NCBI RefSeq assembly: GCF_965219885.1
Contig: NZ_CBDCOT010000009.1
Coordinates: forward strand, 248,001 to 312,000
Origin: Curvivirga sp965219885
GTDB lineage: Bacteria > Pseudomonadota > Alphaproteobacteria > UBA8366 > Aestuariispiraceae
DNA: 64,000 nt
Direction: 5' to 3'
Shown here: positions 35,714 to 44,709 of the stretch, piece by piece
Layout: each line of letters opens with the position of its first letter
Numbering within the stretch: the stretch's first letter is position 1
Made by a program: the position numbers and the translations under genes
Notes under the pieces: generated by a model
Seen by the model: only the letters and a program-made list of their open reading frames with translations
Database searches by the model: none
What the model was told of the DNA's origin: nothing

Positions 35714-37036
35714 CTAGAAGCCAATAAAATTGAACAAAGTTTCAGTCCACTTTTTAGCACTATAATTCTCTCTCAACCAGCGATGTCCGTTTTGCGCAAT
35801 AACTTCTCTCTCATCTTTATGCTCAAGATAATACCCAATTTTTGCAACCAGATCATCTTCGCCCTTAAAGTAAACAAGCGCATTATCAGCCTTAACAAAA
35901 GCCCTCGTTTCTTCGTTATCTTCTTCTAATAAGAACGCTCCTACTCCCAATGCCTCCCTCACCTTCCCTTTACATTGTGGTGCGAACGAGAAAGACTGTG
36001 TATTCACAACAATTTTTGATCTCCTCAACATGGTCGCATATTCTTCGACGGGAATGTAACCATGAACATTCTCGCCTCCGCCTATATGATGGAAACGGTC
36101 CCCGAAAACGCTCTGTAAAAAAGAAATCCATTCTCGTCTATTCCCCGCAGGATTTCCAAAAATCGCAATATCTATATCTTTTTCAACATCTTGAGGATGG
36201 AACAATGTTTCACTGAAAATTGTAGGATGAAAAAAAATCTTCTCTGTATTGGGATGTTGTTCATAAGGCGCTTTCGATTTCTTCATTCGCTCAATACGTG
36301 AAAAACAGCTATTTTCAATCACACAATCTGAGTAAGTAAGAAAATCTCGCTCTTGAGCTAAATAGCTATTTCCATAGGCTTGCTCATCATAGTCCCAAAG
36401 AATGTTTACAAATTTTAAGGATGGATATGTTTCCTTGAGAGACATAAACAAATTGCCAGGTAAACGATCCTCTGCATGCGCACTGCTGTAAGCAATAAGA
36501 TCAGGTAGAAAAGCAGCTACTTCCGTCCTCAACTGATTTGAAGCATTTTCCTTCAAGAGATCATAATTATCATTCTCATCATATAATGTATATATGTTTA
36601 CTTTGGATCCATAACGAGATCGCAAATCCATAACTATAGAATCTTCCCATGCCTTGCTGGAAATAATTATATTCGTCGCATAATTTCCGATTTCTTCAGG
36701 AGAAATAACCAGATGGCCAAATCTACACCCTTGTTGCAATTTCACATCTTTATCAGCCAACGCCACGACATTAAACTCTGTAAATTCTTTCAAATATCGC
36801 GCCGTGTGCACACCTGCCCCATAGACAATCACTTCATCATCATTAAGTAAGTGCTTCAATTCTTTAAGGCGTTTAATAACATGACTATCATGATCAACTT
36901 GCCCAATTCCAAAGTTTAAAAGTTTATGCTCAGTAATTAATCCTGATTGTAACATAGGACTGTAAAATTCAATATTTCCAGCGGAATCCTTGAACCTCTT
37001 AGACTCAAAATCCTGAATAACAAATAAAACGCGCAC
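35714..37036 (-). CDS. Glycosyltransferase (CgeB-like) with N-terminal nucleotide-binding-like domain
   Basis: 440 residues. The N-terminal 130 or so contain VYGAGVHTARYLKE and VVALADKD (71-97), which look like a small Rossmann sugar-nucleotide or CoA-binding-like domain. The C-terminal part has the glycosyltransferase pattern: KDIDIAIFGNPAGNRREWI, the TMLRRSKIVVNTQSF segment and GKVREALGVGAFLLEEDNEE, where the ribose and diphosphate of a sugar nucleotide usually bind. It lies 3 bp after the fucose-synthase-like gene and 7 bp before the nucleotidyltransferase gene, so it is in the operon. Confidence 0.68.
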   Translation of the reverse strand: MRVLFVIQDFESKRFKDSAGNIEFYSPMLQSGLITEHKLLNFGIGQVDHDSHVIKRLKELKHLLNDDEVIVYGAGVHTARYLKEFTEFNVVALADKDVKLQQGCRFGHLVISPEEIGNYATNIIISSKAWEDSIVMDLRSRYGSKVNIYTLYDENDNYDLLKENASNQLRTEVAAFLPDLIAYSSAHAEDRLPGNLFMSLKETYPSLKFVNILWDYDEQAYGNSYLAQERDFLTYSDCVIENSCFSRIERMKKSKAPYEQHPNTEKIFFHPTIFSETLFHPQDVEKDIDIAIFGNPAGNRREWISFLQSVFGDRFHHIGGGENVHGYIPVEEYATMLRRSKIVVNTQSFSFAPQCKGKVREALGVGAFLLEEDNEETRAFVKADNALVYFKGEDDLVAKIGYYLEHKDEREVIAQNGHRWLRENYSAKKWTETLFNFIGF

Positions 37037-37039
37037 GAA

Positions 37040-38005
37040 TTACCCCTCTGCAATCTTTGACAGAAAATAACTCCATGTTTCCCGCAAACCTGTATCAAGA
37101 TCAACAGCTGGCTTCCAGCCTAGCCCCTCGATTTTTGTAGAGTCCAATGCTTTCCTTGGCATTCCATCAGGCTTATCTTCATCCCAAACAATCTCTCCTT
37201 GATAACCTGAAATATGCCGTATCTTTTCTGCTAATTCAAAAATATTACAGGACTGACCGCCGCTGACATTGATCGGTTCTAAATCGCTATAATTTAAAGT
37301 AAGATGAACAAGAGCTTCCGCCGCATCCTTTATGTATAAAAACTCCCGAACAGGTGTACCTGTTCCCCAAAATGTTACCTTCTCTTCATTATTTTTGATA
37401 GCATTATAAAATTTGTACATAAAGGCAGGAATAACATGACCATATGTAGGAGAAAAATTATCACCTGGACCGTATAAATTCGTTGGGATAGCCGTGATAA
37501 AATCAAGTCCATATTCCTGTCGATAAAATTGACATAGCTTCAACGTAGAAATTTTGCCTATAGCATAACCTTCATTTGTAGGCTCTAACGCCCCAGTTAG
37601 TAAGCTAGACTCAGCAGCTGGTTGCCTTGCAAGGCGTGGATATATACAGGAAGAACCCAGATTCACAAATTTAGACACACCGATACGAGCGGCATTGTGA
37701 ACTAAATTCGCGCCAATCATCATATTTTGATATGCGAATTCTGCAGGTTTCAAACGATTGACTTCTATTCCACCTACTAACGCGGCTGCATTTATCACAA
37801 TATCAGGTTTTAACTGGTTAAAAACCTCTTCCACATCTGATTGGCGTGTAAGATCAAGCTCAGCTCTTGGTATCTTGAAAACTTCGCAATCCAAAGTTTT
37901 CAATATTTCACAAATATTTCCACCAACGAGCCCATTATGTCCGGTGACCCAAATGCGAGCGCCAGAGATATTCTCTCCCCAAGAAGCGTTCTGTTTTTTG
38001 AACAT
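37040..38005 (-). CDS. GDP-L-fucose synthase-like epimerase/reductase
   Basis: 321-residue extended SDR of the Fcl type. The Rossmann motif TGHNGLVG is at 21-28. NLGSSCIYP (115-123) and Y147-x3-K151 (EGYAIGKISTLKLCQFY) match Fcl well. Fcl enzymes epimerise C3/C5 and reduce C4 of GDP-4-keto-6-deoxy sugars. No GDP-mannose 4,6-dehydratase is in the window, and the nearby heptose genes suggest the substrate may be a GDP-heptose derivative. It is the first gene of a leftward operon of about 16 kb; its promoter should lie in 38006-38274. Confidence 0.85.
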   Translation of the reverse strand: MFKKQNASWGENISGARIWVTGHNGLVGGNICEILKTLDCEVFKIPRAELDLTRQSDVEEVFNQLKPDIVINAAALVGGIEVNRLKPAEFAYQNMMIGANLVHNAARIGVSKFVNLGSSCIYPRLARQPAAESSLLTGALEPTNEGYAIGKISTLKLCQFYRQEYGLDFITAIPTNLYGPGDNFSPTYGHVIPAFMYKFYNAIKNNEEKVTFWGTGTPVREFLYIKDAAEALVHLTLNYSDLEPINVSGGQSCNIFELAEKIRHISGYQGEIVWDEDKPDGMPRKALDSTKIEGLGWKPAVDLDTGLRETWSYFLSKIAEG

Positions 38006-38274
38006 TTACCCCCCTATTGACTTTTGACAATGGAATTTCATGAAATCACTAGCTACCCCTGTATCAGCCATCTTCATAATAAACAACATAATAAGCCATT
38101 AGAAACCCATAGATATTATACCGAATAGTAATAACTCTCACTCTCCAGATACTCTTATTCCTATCGTTTCTTTAACTTGTACTTTTATTGTGATTTGAGC
38201 TTTTAGATGTTTTCCGTTAAAAGCTAGGCAAGGCTTGAACGACAGAAGCCATTAGTGATGGATAGATTAAAAAG

Positions 38275-40392
38275 ATGACCCGACCCTTTATACAGCCAGA
38301 TAAGAAATTATTTTCCTATCGGAAATACTGGGCGCACCGTTTTGGGAATGCGCCGTTTTTACCTATGTCCCGCGAAGAAATGGACATGTTGGGTTGGGAT
38401 AGCTGTGACATCATCCTGATCACTGGTGATGCCTATGTGGATCATCCAAGCTTCGGCATGGCGGTTATCGGACGCGTATTGGAAGCCCAAGGTTTCCGTG
38501 TGGGGATTATTTCCCAACCGCGCTGGCAAGATAAAGAGGATTTTAAACAACTGGGTCGTCCTAATCTATTCTTCGGCATCACAGCCGGAAATATGGATAG
38601 TATGGTGAACCGCTATACGGCAGATCGTAAAGTCCGTAATAATGATAGCTACACCCCAAATGATGAAGGCGGCAAACGACCAGATCGTGCGACCTTGGTT
38701 TATACACAACGGTGTCGCGAAGCTTATAAGAAAACCCCAATCGTTATTGGCGGTATTGAGGCCTCCCTTCGTCGCATGGCCCATTTTGATTATTGGTCAA
38801 ACAAAGTACGTCGTTCTATCCTGTTAGATGCAAAAGCAGATATTCTTTTATACGGCAATGCAGAACGTGCCATTGTTGAATTAGCCCATCGTTGTGCCAA
38901 AGGTGAACATCCTGCAGATATGCTGGATATGCGCGGTGCTGCCTTTAATCTGGAAAATGTACCTGAAGGCTGGACAGTTCAAGATCATACATCCATTGAT
39001 GAATTGACACCTTTGCAACCTCACGAAATTGAAAATAACGTGATCCGTGTGCCTTCTTATGAAATGGTATCTCAGGATAAAGAAACCTACGCGCAAGCTA
39101 GCCGCCTGATCCATGTGGAAAGTAATCCGGATAATGCACGCCCATTGGTGCAAGCCCATGGCGATCGGGAGATCTGGGTAAATCCACCGCCAATTCCACT
39201 TAGTACACCGGAAATGGATGGTGTGTTTGATCTCCCTTATGCAAGAAACCCTCACCCGACATATGGGGATGCAAAGATTCCTGCATGGGACATGATCAAG
39301 TTTTCTGTCAACATCATGCGTGGATGTTTCGGTGGTTGCAGTTTCTGTTCCATCACCGAACATGAAGGGCGCGTGATTCAAAGTCGATCCAATGACAGTG
39401 TCATTCGCGAAATCGAAGAGATGCGTGACAAGGTGAAAGGCTTCGCTGGACAGATTTCTGACCTAGGCGGTCCAACCGCCAATATGTATCATATGAATTG
39501 TAAAGATCCAAAAATTCATGCGGGCTGTCGTAAGCTTTCCTGTGTATATCCCGTAATCTGTAAAAACCTTGTAACGGATCATGGTGAACTGATTGATCTT
39601 TATAAACGTGCGCGTAATGTAAATGGCGTCAAGAAAGTCTCTATCGGATCTGGTGTACGTTACGACTTGGCTGTGGAAAGTCCAAAATATATTAAAGAAT
39701 TAGTGAAACATCATGTGGGTGGATATCTGAAAATTGCCCCGGAACATACCGAAGAAAACAGTCTTAAAAAAATGATGAAGCCGGGCATTGGCACTTATGA
39801 TCGATTTAAGGAATTGTTTGATCGGGCCGCAAAAGAAGCAGGTAAAGAATTATATCTGATCCCTTATTTCATCGCGGCCCATCCGGGTACCACCGATGAA
39901 GATATGATGAATTTAGCGCTTTGGTTAAAGCGTAATAATTTCCGTGCAGATCAAGTGCAAACCTTCACACCGACACCAATGTCACTTTCGACCGCTATGT
40001 ATTATAGTGAGAAAAATCCACTGCATCCTGTACGCCGTGGTGAAGCAAGTGAACATGTGGGCACACCACGTAGCGGCATGAAACGGAAATTACACAAAGC
40101 TTTCTTACGTTATCATGACCCGAAAAACTGGCCTGTTATTCGTGATGCCTTAAAAGAAATGGGCCGTGACGATCTTATTGGGCGCGGTAAGGAATGTTTA
40201 GTTCCTTTCCCAAGTCGTAATGAACGTAGCAGCTATCAACGTAGAAGCAGTGGTGGACAAAACCCCGGCGGCCAACAGGAATTCAGATCGGGCGGTATGA
40301 ATAAAAATCGTGGAAAGCCAAAAGCCAAAACATTCTTCACCACCCATGCAGGCGAAGGTCGTCGAAAAGGTGGGGATAAAAAGAAACGCTAG
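38275..40392 (+). CDS. YgiQ-family radical SAM protein
   Basis: 705 residues with the N-terminal YgiQ block (FLPMSREEMDMLGWDSCDIILITGDAYVDHPSFG region), the radical SAM cysteines C351-x3-C355-x2-C358 (RGCFGGCSFC) and the family's HVGTPRSGMKRKLHKAFL stretch. It ends in a Gly/Lys/Arg-rich tail of about 60 residues. The family is widespread but its reaction is unknown. It lies downstream of the glycan locus on the opposite strand and is probably not part of it. Confidence 0.9.
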   Translation: MTRPFIQPDKKLFSYRKYWAHRFGNAPFLPMSREEMDMLGWDSCDIILITGDAYVDHPSFGMAVIGRVLEAQGFRVGIISQPRWQDKEDFKQLGRPNLFFGITAGNMDSMVNRYTADRKVRNNDSYTPNDEGGKRPDRATLVYTQRCREAYKKTPIVIGGIEASLRRMAHFDYWSNKVRRSILLDAKADILLYGNAERAIVELAHRCAKGEHPADMLDMRGAAFNLENVPEGWTVQDHTSIDELTPLQPHEIENNVIRVPSYEMVSQDKETYAQASRLIHVESNPDNARPLVQAHGDREIWVNPPPIPLSTPEMDGVFDLPYARNPHPTYGDAKIPAWDMIKFSVNIMRGCFGGCSFCSITEHEGRVIQSRSNDSVIREIEEMRDKVKGFAGQISDLGGPTANMYHMNCKDPKIHAGCRKLSCVYPVICKNLVTDHGELIDLYKRARNVNGVKKVSIGSGVRYDLAVESPKYIKELVKHHVGGYLKIAPEHTEENSLKKMMKPGIGTYDRFKELFDRAAKEAGKELYLIPYFIAAHPGTTDEDMMNLALWLKRNNFRADQVQTFTPTPMSLSTAMYYSEKNPLHPVRRGEASEHVGTPRSGMKRKLHKAFLRYHDPKNWPVIRDALKEMGRDDLIGRGKECLVPFPSRNERSSYQRRSSGGQNPGGQQEFRSGGMNKNRGKPKAKTFFTTHAGEGRRKGGDKKKR

Positions 40393-40457
40393 AATTTTGT
40401 TTTTAGATTAGTACTATGGCTATTAATCTTAGCCTTCACTAAAAGCGAGTCCATCCA

Positions 40458-40853
40458 ATGCAATCCGCTCTAAAGATTGTCATAATTATACTTGGCGTTT
40501 GGTTTGCATTCTCACGCTCCCTCAGCGTATTCACGGTTGATTGGACAGCGTCTCCCATTCCTATAGAGGTATTTCCACTTCTTGCACTTTTTTCTTTCGG
40601 ATTCGGGATGCTTTACGCTTTTCGTAAATGGATAAATTTTACTCTTGGGTTCCTCTTTCTTATTTTCTTCTTAACAATTGTCTTTGAATACGGGAATGAT
40701 CGCGTTTTCTACGATCCAAGCTTATGGGAAAATATTCTGATGATTGGCGCATTAGGCTTATGGAAAGCCAATTATGCCAAGCCTATCCCGAATACAAAAA
40801 GCAATCTGCAAAATAAAAAAGAAGAATATATCAAGAAAATATCCAATACATAA
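40458..40853 (+). CDS. Small membrane protein of unknown function
   Basis: 131 residues with three clear hydrophobic segments: about 5-25 starting ALKIVIIILGVWF, about 37-55 starting EVFPLLALFSFGFG, and about 62-80 starting FTLGFLFLIFFLTIV. A polar, Lys/Asn-rich tail follows. No family is recognised. It follows ygiQ by 65 bp and may share its transcript; a terminator hairpin stands after it. Confidence 0.6.
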   Translation: MQSALKIVIIILGVWFAFSRSLSVFTVDWTASPIPIEVFPLLALFSFGFGMLYAFRKWINFTLGFLFLIFFLTIVFEYGNDRVFYDPSLWENILMIGALGLWKANYAKPIPNTKSNLQNKKEEYIKKISNT

Positions 40854-40891
40854 TTTGAACGTGATTATGAAATAAAGAACACTTCGAAAAA

Positions 40892-40922
40892 CAGGGCTCC
40901 AAATTGAAGCCCTGCCTTTTCT
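40892..40922. terminator. Bidirectional terminator between membrane protein and BCCT genes
   Basis: Stem CAGGGCT/AGCCCTG with a 9-nt loop. It is followed on the right by a T-rich stretch (CCTTTTCTTT) and preceded by AAAAA, a T-run for the leftward BCCT transcript. Confidence 0.82.
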
Positions 40923-40944
40923 TTATATTCTCAAAATGATGTAT

Positions 40945-42786
40945 TTAGTCTGCTGCGGCTTCAGATGCTTCCCCAGCTTTCTCACGCAAGCCATCACGAT
41001 AGAGGGCTTTGGCAAGGGCAATACACATCAAGCCCATCACCATGGTGAATGGTAAAGCACCAATGATCATGGCATTTTTCAAGGCATCAAGACCACCACC
41101 GCCGGCAAGCAGCAAGGCACCAATTACAGTGGTCAGGATTACCCCCCAAACGATCCGATGTTTATTACCCGCCAACTGATCGCCACCAGACATAATGGTG
41201 TTCATCACCAAAATACCGGAATCTGCAGAAGTCACTAGGAAGGTCATGATCAAGACTACACACATGACAGTGATCAATTGCAAGAAACCGCCATCAATCA
41301 TATGTCCCAAAGTGACGAACAGCTTCGCACCGTTTGACGCACCAATGATGCTACCTTCTGCAACGCCCGCTAATTCAAGATCGATTGCAGTACCACCAAG
41401 AATGGTCATCCATGCAAAACAAACCAAAGCAGGGGCAATCACACAGCCAAGGATGAATTCGCGAACGGAACGGCCTTTGGAAATACGCGCCAAGAACAAT
41501 CCAACAAATGGGGAGAAGGCAATCCACCATGCCCAGTAAAAAGATGTCCAACCAGATTGCCATCCAAATAGACGGCCTTCTGTACCGGCTTCATAAACGG
41601 TGGCTGCCAAAGCATCTGCATTTTCAAGAGCTGCAAAGCTTTCTGGTAAACCAGACTTAAAGCCATCCAAGCTGCCCCATGCATTTGTAGCACCACTATA
41701 GAGGCTCGCAATATCTTCTGCCGGCAAGGCTTTAACCGCTTCTGGCAACATTGTCGCAAATGCATCTGCGGAAAGTGGGCCATGGGCAACAAAGGACAAG
41801 GAAACGAAGTTTAGGATATAATCCAACATCGCTGATCCATATGTGGTCATGGAGAATGCGAAAGAACCGAAGATGATAAAAATCGCAACCAAAACCAAGG
41901 ACAAGACGAGGTTCAGGTTAGATAGATATTTCACACCACGTCCAACACCGGATACGGCAGAAACTATAGACATGCCCATAATCATGATCAATGCAGCCAT
42001 CAAACCAACTTTTGTCGGGCTTGGCGCATCCCCTGTCACATCCATCAACCAGCCCATGCCAGTGATCGCATAAACACCTTCAACAAACTGATTGATACCA
42101 AAACCAATGGTTACAGATACACCAAGGATCGTCGCAACAACCCCGAGGACATCAATAACATGACCAATCATACCATTCACATGTTTGCCCAAAAGCGGGG
42201 TCAAAGCAGAACGAATGGTCAAAGGCATATCACGTGTATAGGCATAATAAGCAAGTGACAGGCCTGTCACCACATAGATCGCCCAAGCATGGAAACCATA
42301 ATGTAAGAATGTGTAACGATATCCACTTTCCAAGGATTCAACGGTGTTTGGTGCAACATCACCTGCCACAATAACCGGGTTTGATCCCCATAAACCTAGA
42401 GGTTCCGCTGTAGAGAAAACCATCAAGCCAACACCAAGGCCAGCACCAAACATCATGGAGAACCAAGAGAAATTGGAAAATTCTGGTTTTTCCCCTTCTT
42501 GCCCCATAATACGGCTGCCCGTTTTTGGCAGTAGCGCAATCACCAAAAGGAAGAAGGCAAAGAAGCCTACAATGATGACATAAAAACTATTGAACCCTTC
42601 TAGCAAGGCCCAGTTGAAACTTCCCAAGACACTGTTGGCATTTGCTGGCCAAACCAAGGCCCAGATTACAAGCGCGGCCATAGAAATCTTACTAATGAGG
42701 GCGATAGGCAAACTATAGCCATCATAAAAACCTTTATCGGCCTTTTTAATATCAAGGTCGGTAAAGGGTGGTTTAATACTACTCAT
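40945..42786 (-). CDS. BCCT-family betaine/choline/carnitine transporter
   Basis: Inner-membrane sodium- or proton-coupled importer of a quaternary ammonium compound, 613 residues with about 12 membrane segments. The family signature is visible in the FYWAWWIAFSPFVGLFLARI stretch; GAGLGVGLMVFSTAEP and GFHAWAIYV also match. I start at ATG 42786, which has GGGAG upstream; an in-frame ATG at 42810 lies before that ribosome site. The neighbouring betaine aldehyde dehydrogenase supports betaine or choline as substrate. Confidence 0.92.
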   Translation of the reverse strand: MSSIKPPFTDLDIKKADKGFYDGYSLPIALISKISMAALVIWALVWPANANSVLGSFNWALLEGFNSFYVIIVGFFAFFLLVIALLPKTGSRIMGQEGEKPEFSNFSWFSMMFGAGLGVGLMVFSTAEPLGLWGSNPVIVAGDVAPNTVESLESGYRYTFLHYGFHAWAIYVVTGLSLAYYAYTRDMPLTIRSALTPLLGKHVNGMIGHVIDVLGVVATILGVSVTIGFGINQFVEGVYAITGMGWLMDVTGDAPSPTKVGLMAALIMIMGMSIVSAVSGVGRGVKYLSNLNLVLSLVLVAIFIIFGSFAFSMTTYGSAMLDYILNFVSLSFVAHGPLSADAFATMLPEAVKALPAEDIASLYSGATNAWGSLDGFKSGLPESFAALENADALAATVYEAGTEGRLFGWQSGWTSFYWAWWIAFSPFVGLFLARISKGRSVREFILGCVIAPALVCFAWMTILGGTAIDLELAGVAEGSIIGASNGAKLFVTLGHMIDGGFLQLITVMCVVLIMTFLVTSADSGILVMNTIMSGGDQLAGNKHRIVWGVILTTVIGALLLAGGGGLDALKNAMIIGALPFTMVMGLMCIALAKALYRDGLREKAGEASEAAAD

Positions 42787-43125
42787 ATCGTAGTCTTCTC
42801 CCTTGTTCATATATGTGAGACACTGGTTCTTATTATAGTTATTATGAAAGATACGAAGAAATAGTACCCCTCCTTCGCATCCATGTTGTTAAGTCAACAA
42901 ATCCAGTATTTTCCACAACTCAATCAAGTTGTATCCAGCTAATATACAATAAAGAGAGCGTAAATTCCGAACCAATAATATTGATGTTCACTTCAATAAA
43001 ATTAAACCGACGGTTCAGAAATTCTATAAGCAACAGAATTTAAATAAAAAAATGGCAGAGCCTCCGTAAAGAGACCCTGCCAGTTTTGCAGGTTAAAAGC
43101 GATGAGCCTGTGTTCTTATGGGAGT
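42787..43125. other. 339-bp gap upstream of the BCCT gene
   Basis: No gene. It holds the betB terminator (43045-43082) and the BCCT promoter region. Two perfect inverted repeats may be operators: TTGTT-N5-AACAA at 42886-42900 and ACAACT-N6-AGTTGT at 42915-42932. The remainder is A+T rich with nothing I can name. Confidence 0.5.
43045..43082 (-). terminator. Terminator after betB
   Basis: Reverse-strand stem TGGCAG/CTGCCA, extended by imperfect inner pairing, followed by seven T (the A-run at 43045-43052). It is 44 bp past the betB stop. Confidence 0.78.
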
Positions 43126-44583
43126 TTAGAACGCAGCCTCAGTCGCACCCATCGCCACATAAACGGTTTTTACTTCGCTATAGTGGTTCAGGGCTTCCTT
43201 GGAATTCTCACGACCGATACCGGAATCTTTCACCCCACCAAATGGCGCTTCAACAGGCGCTAGGTTATAGGTGTTGATGTAACAGGTACCTGCCTCAAAT
43301 GCTTTTACAACGCGATGTGCGCGGTTGATGTCAGATGTGTAAACGCCAGCCGCCAAGCCAAGCTCGGTCGCATTGGCGCGTTCCAACACTTCTTCTTCTG
43401 TATCGAAATCAAGAACGGACATGACAGGGCCGAAAATTTCTTCTTTGGCGATACGCATCTCATCTTTCACGTCGGAAAATACTGTCGGCTCCATAAAGAA
43501 ACCATTGCCGTCCAATTTCTTGCCGCCATGAGAAAGGGTCGCGCCTTCTTCTTTACCAATCTCAACATAGCTCATAGCGATGTTCAGCTGATTTTCAGAA
43601 ACCATTGGGCCAAAGTTTGTTTCTTCATTCATTGGGTCCCCAATGATCACACCGCTTTCAAGACGTTCTTTCATACGGGACAGGAATTTATCCTTGATGC
43701 CTTTTTGCACAAAGACACGGGTACAGTTGGAACATACCTGACCGGAAGAATAGAAGTTACCATTGATGGCACCACTGATCGCGCTTTCGATATCCGCATC
43801 ATCAAAAATGATCAATGGGGATTTACCACCAAGTTCCATGGTCACATGTTTCATTTGTGCCGCTGCTGCCGCATAAACTTTCTTACCCGTTGGGGCAGAA
43901 CCTGTCAGGGAAACTTTCGCCACGCGTGGGTCCGTTGTCAGGGCCGCGCCCACATTTCCGAAACCTTGCACCACATTCATCACACCTTTTGGTGCGCCAG
44001 CTTCGATCAAAATCTCTGCCACCTTCAACGCACAAAGCGGGGTTGTTTCAGAAGGCTTAAACACCATGGCATTACCACAAGCCAATGCTGGTGCAGATTT
44101 CCAACATGCAATCTGGGTTGGATAATTCCACGCCCCAAGGCCCACACAAATACCCAATGGCTGACGCACGGTATAGGCAAATGTGTCATTATCCAATGGC
44201 ACATATTCACCTGTCACTGCCGCGGCCAAACCACCATAATATTCCAACGCATCCGCACCGGATGTGGCATCGGCAATGCTTGTTTCCTGATAAGGTTTAC
44301 CTGTGTCATAGGTTTCAAGAACAGAGAGGTCATGGTTACGTTCACGCATGATATCCGCAGCTTTGCGCAGGATACGACCGCGTTCTTTTGGTTCCATCGC
44401 GGCCCAGATTTTCTGTGCCTTTTCCGCAGCCACCATTGCTTTTTCAATAATGGCAGGTGTCGCAGAATGCAGCTTGGCAACAACTTCACCTGTTGCCGGA
44501 TAAATCACGTCTAGCGCTTCACCCGCTGTGTCTTCCACATATTCACCATCAATAAAGTGACTTGCTTTTGGTTGGATATCCAT
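43126..44583 (-). CDS. betB: Betaine aldehyde dehydrogenase
   Basis: Oxidises betaine aldehyde to glycine betaine with NAD. The 485 residues have the full ALDH active site: N153 (WNYP), K176 (FKPSE), general base E250 (MELGGKSP) and nucleophile C284 in SGQVCSNCTRVFV. The double-Cys SGQVCSNC form is typical of BetB. Choline dehydrogenase (betA) is not in the window, so betaine aldehyde must come from elsewhere. It is divergent from a LysR gene, its likely regulator. Confidence 0.88.
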   Translation of the reverse strand: MDIQPKASHFIDGEYVEDTAGEALDVIYPATGEVVAKLHSATPAIIEKAMVAAEKAQKIWAAMEPKERGRILRKAADIMRERNHDLSVLETYDTGKPYQETSIADATSGADALEYYGGLAAAVTGEYVPLDNDTFAYTVRQPLGICVGLGAWNYPTQIACWKSAPALACGNAMVFKPSETTPLCALKVAEILIEAGAPKGVMNVVQGFGNVGAALTTDPRVAKVSLTGSAPTGKKVYAAAAAQMKHVTMELGGKSPLIIFDDADIESAISGAINGNFYSSGQVCSNCTRVFVQKGIKDKFLSRMKERLESGVIIGDPMNEETNFGPMVSENQLNIAMSYVEIGKEEGATLSHGGKKLDGNGFFMEPTVFSDVKDEMRIAKEEIFGPVMSVLDFDTEEEVLERANATELGLAAGVYTSDINRAHRVVKAFEAGTCYINTYNLAPVEAPFGGVKDSGIGRENSKEALNHYSEVKTVYVAMGATEAAF

Positions 44584-44709
44584 GAGTTTCTATCTCTCTT
44601 TTCATTTTGTGACATCCGGTGATCCGGAGGAATTCATTAGAAATAAGATAGCCAGGTTAGATAAAATTAAAACTGGACTTTTACTTGGGAATAACCCTAA
44701 CTACAGGTT

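Noticed and set aside
38881..39381. 166-codon minus-strand frame within the ygiQ-family gene
   Set aside because: Antisense of the radical SAM core, with no domain and a His/Cys/Ile-rich composition.
43315..44514. A 399-codon open frame on the plus strand opposite betB
   Set aside because: Its translation is His/Phe/Cys-rich with no domain, and it is the antisense of a well-conserved dehydrogenase. It is a codon-bias shadow.
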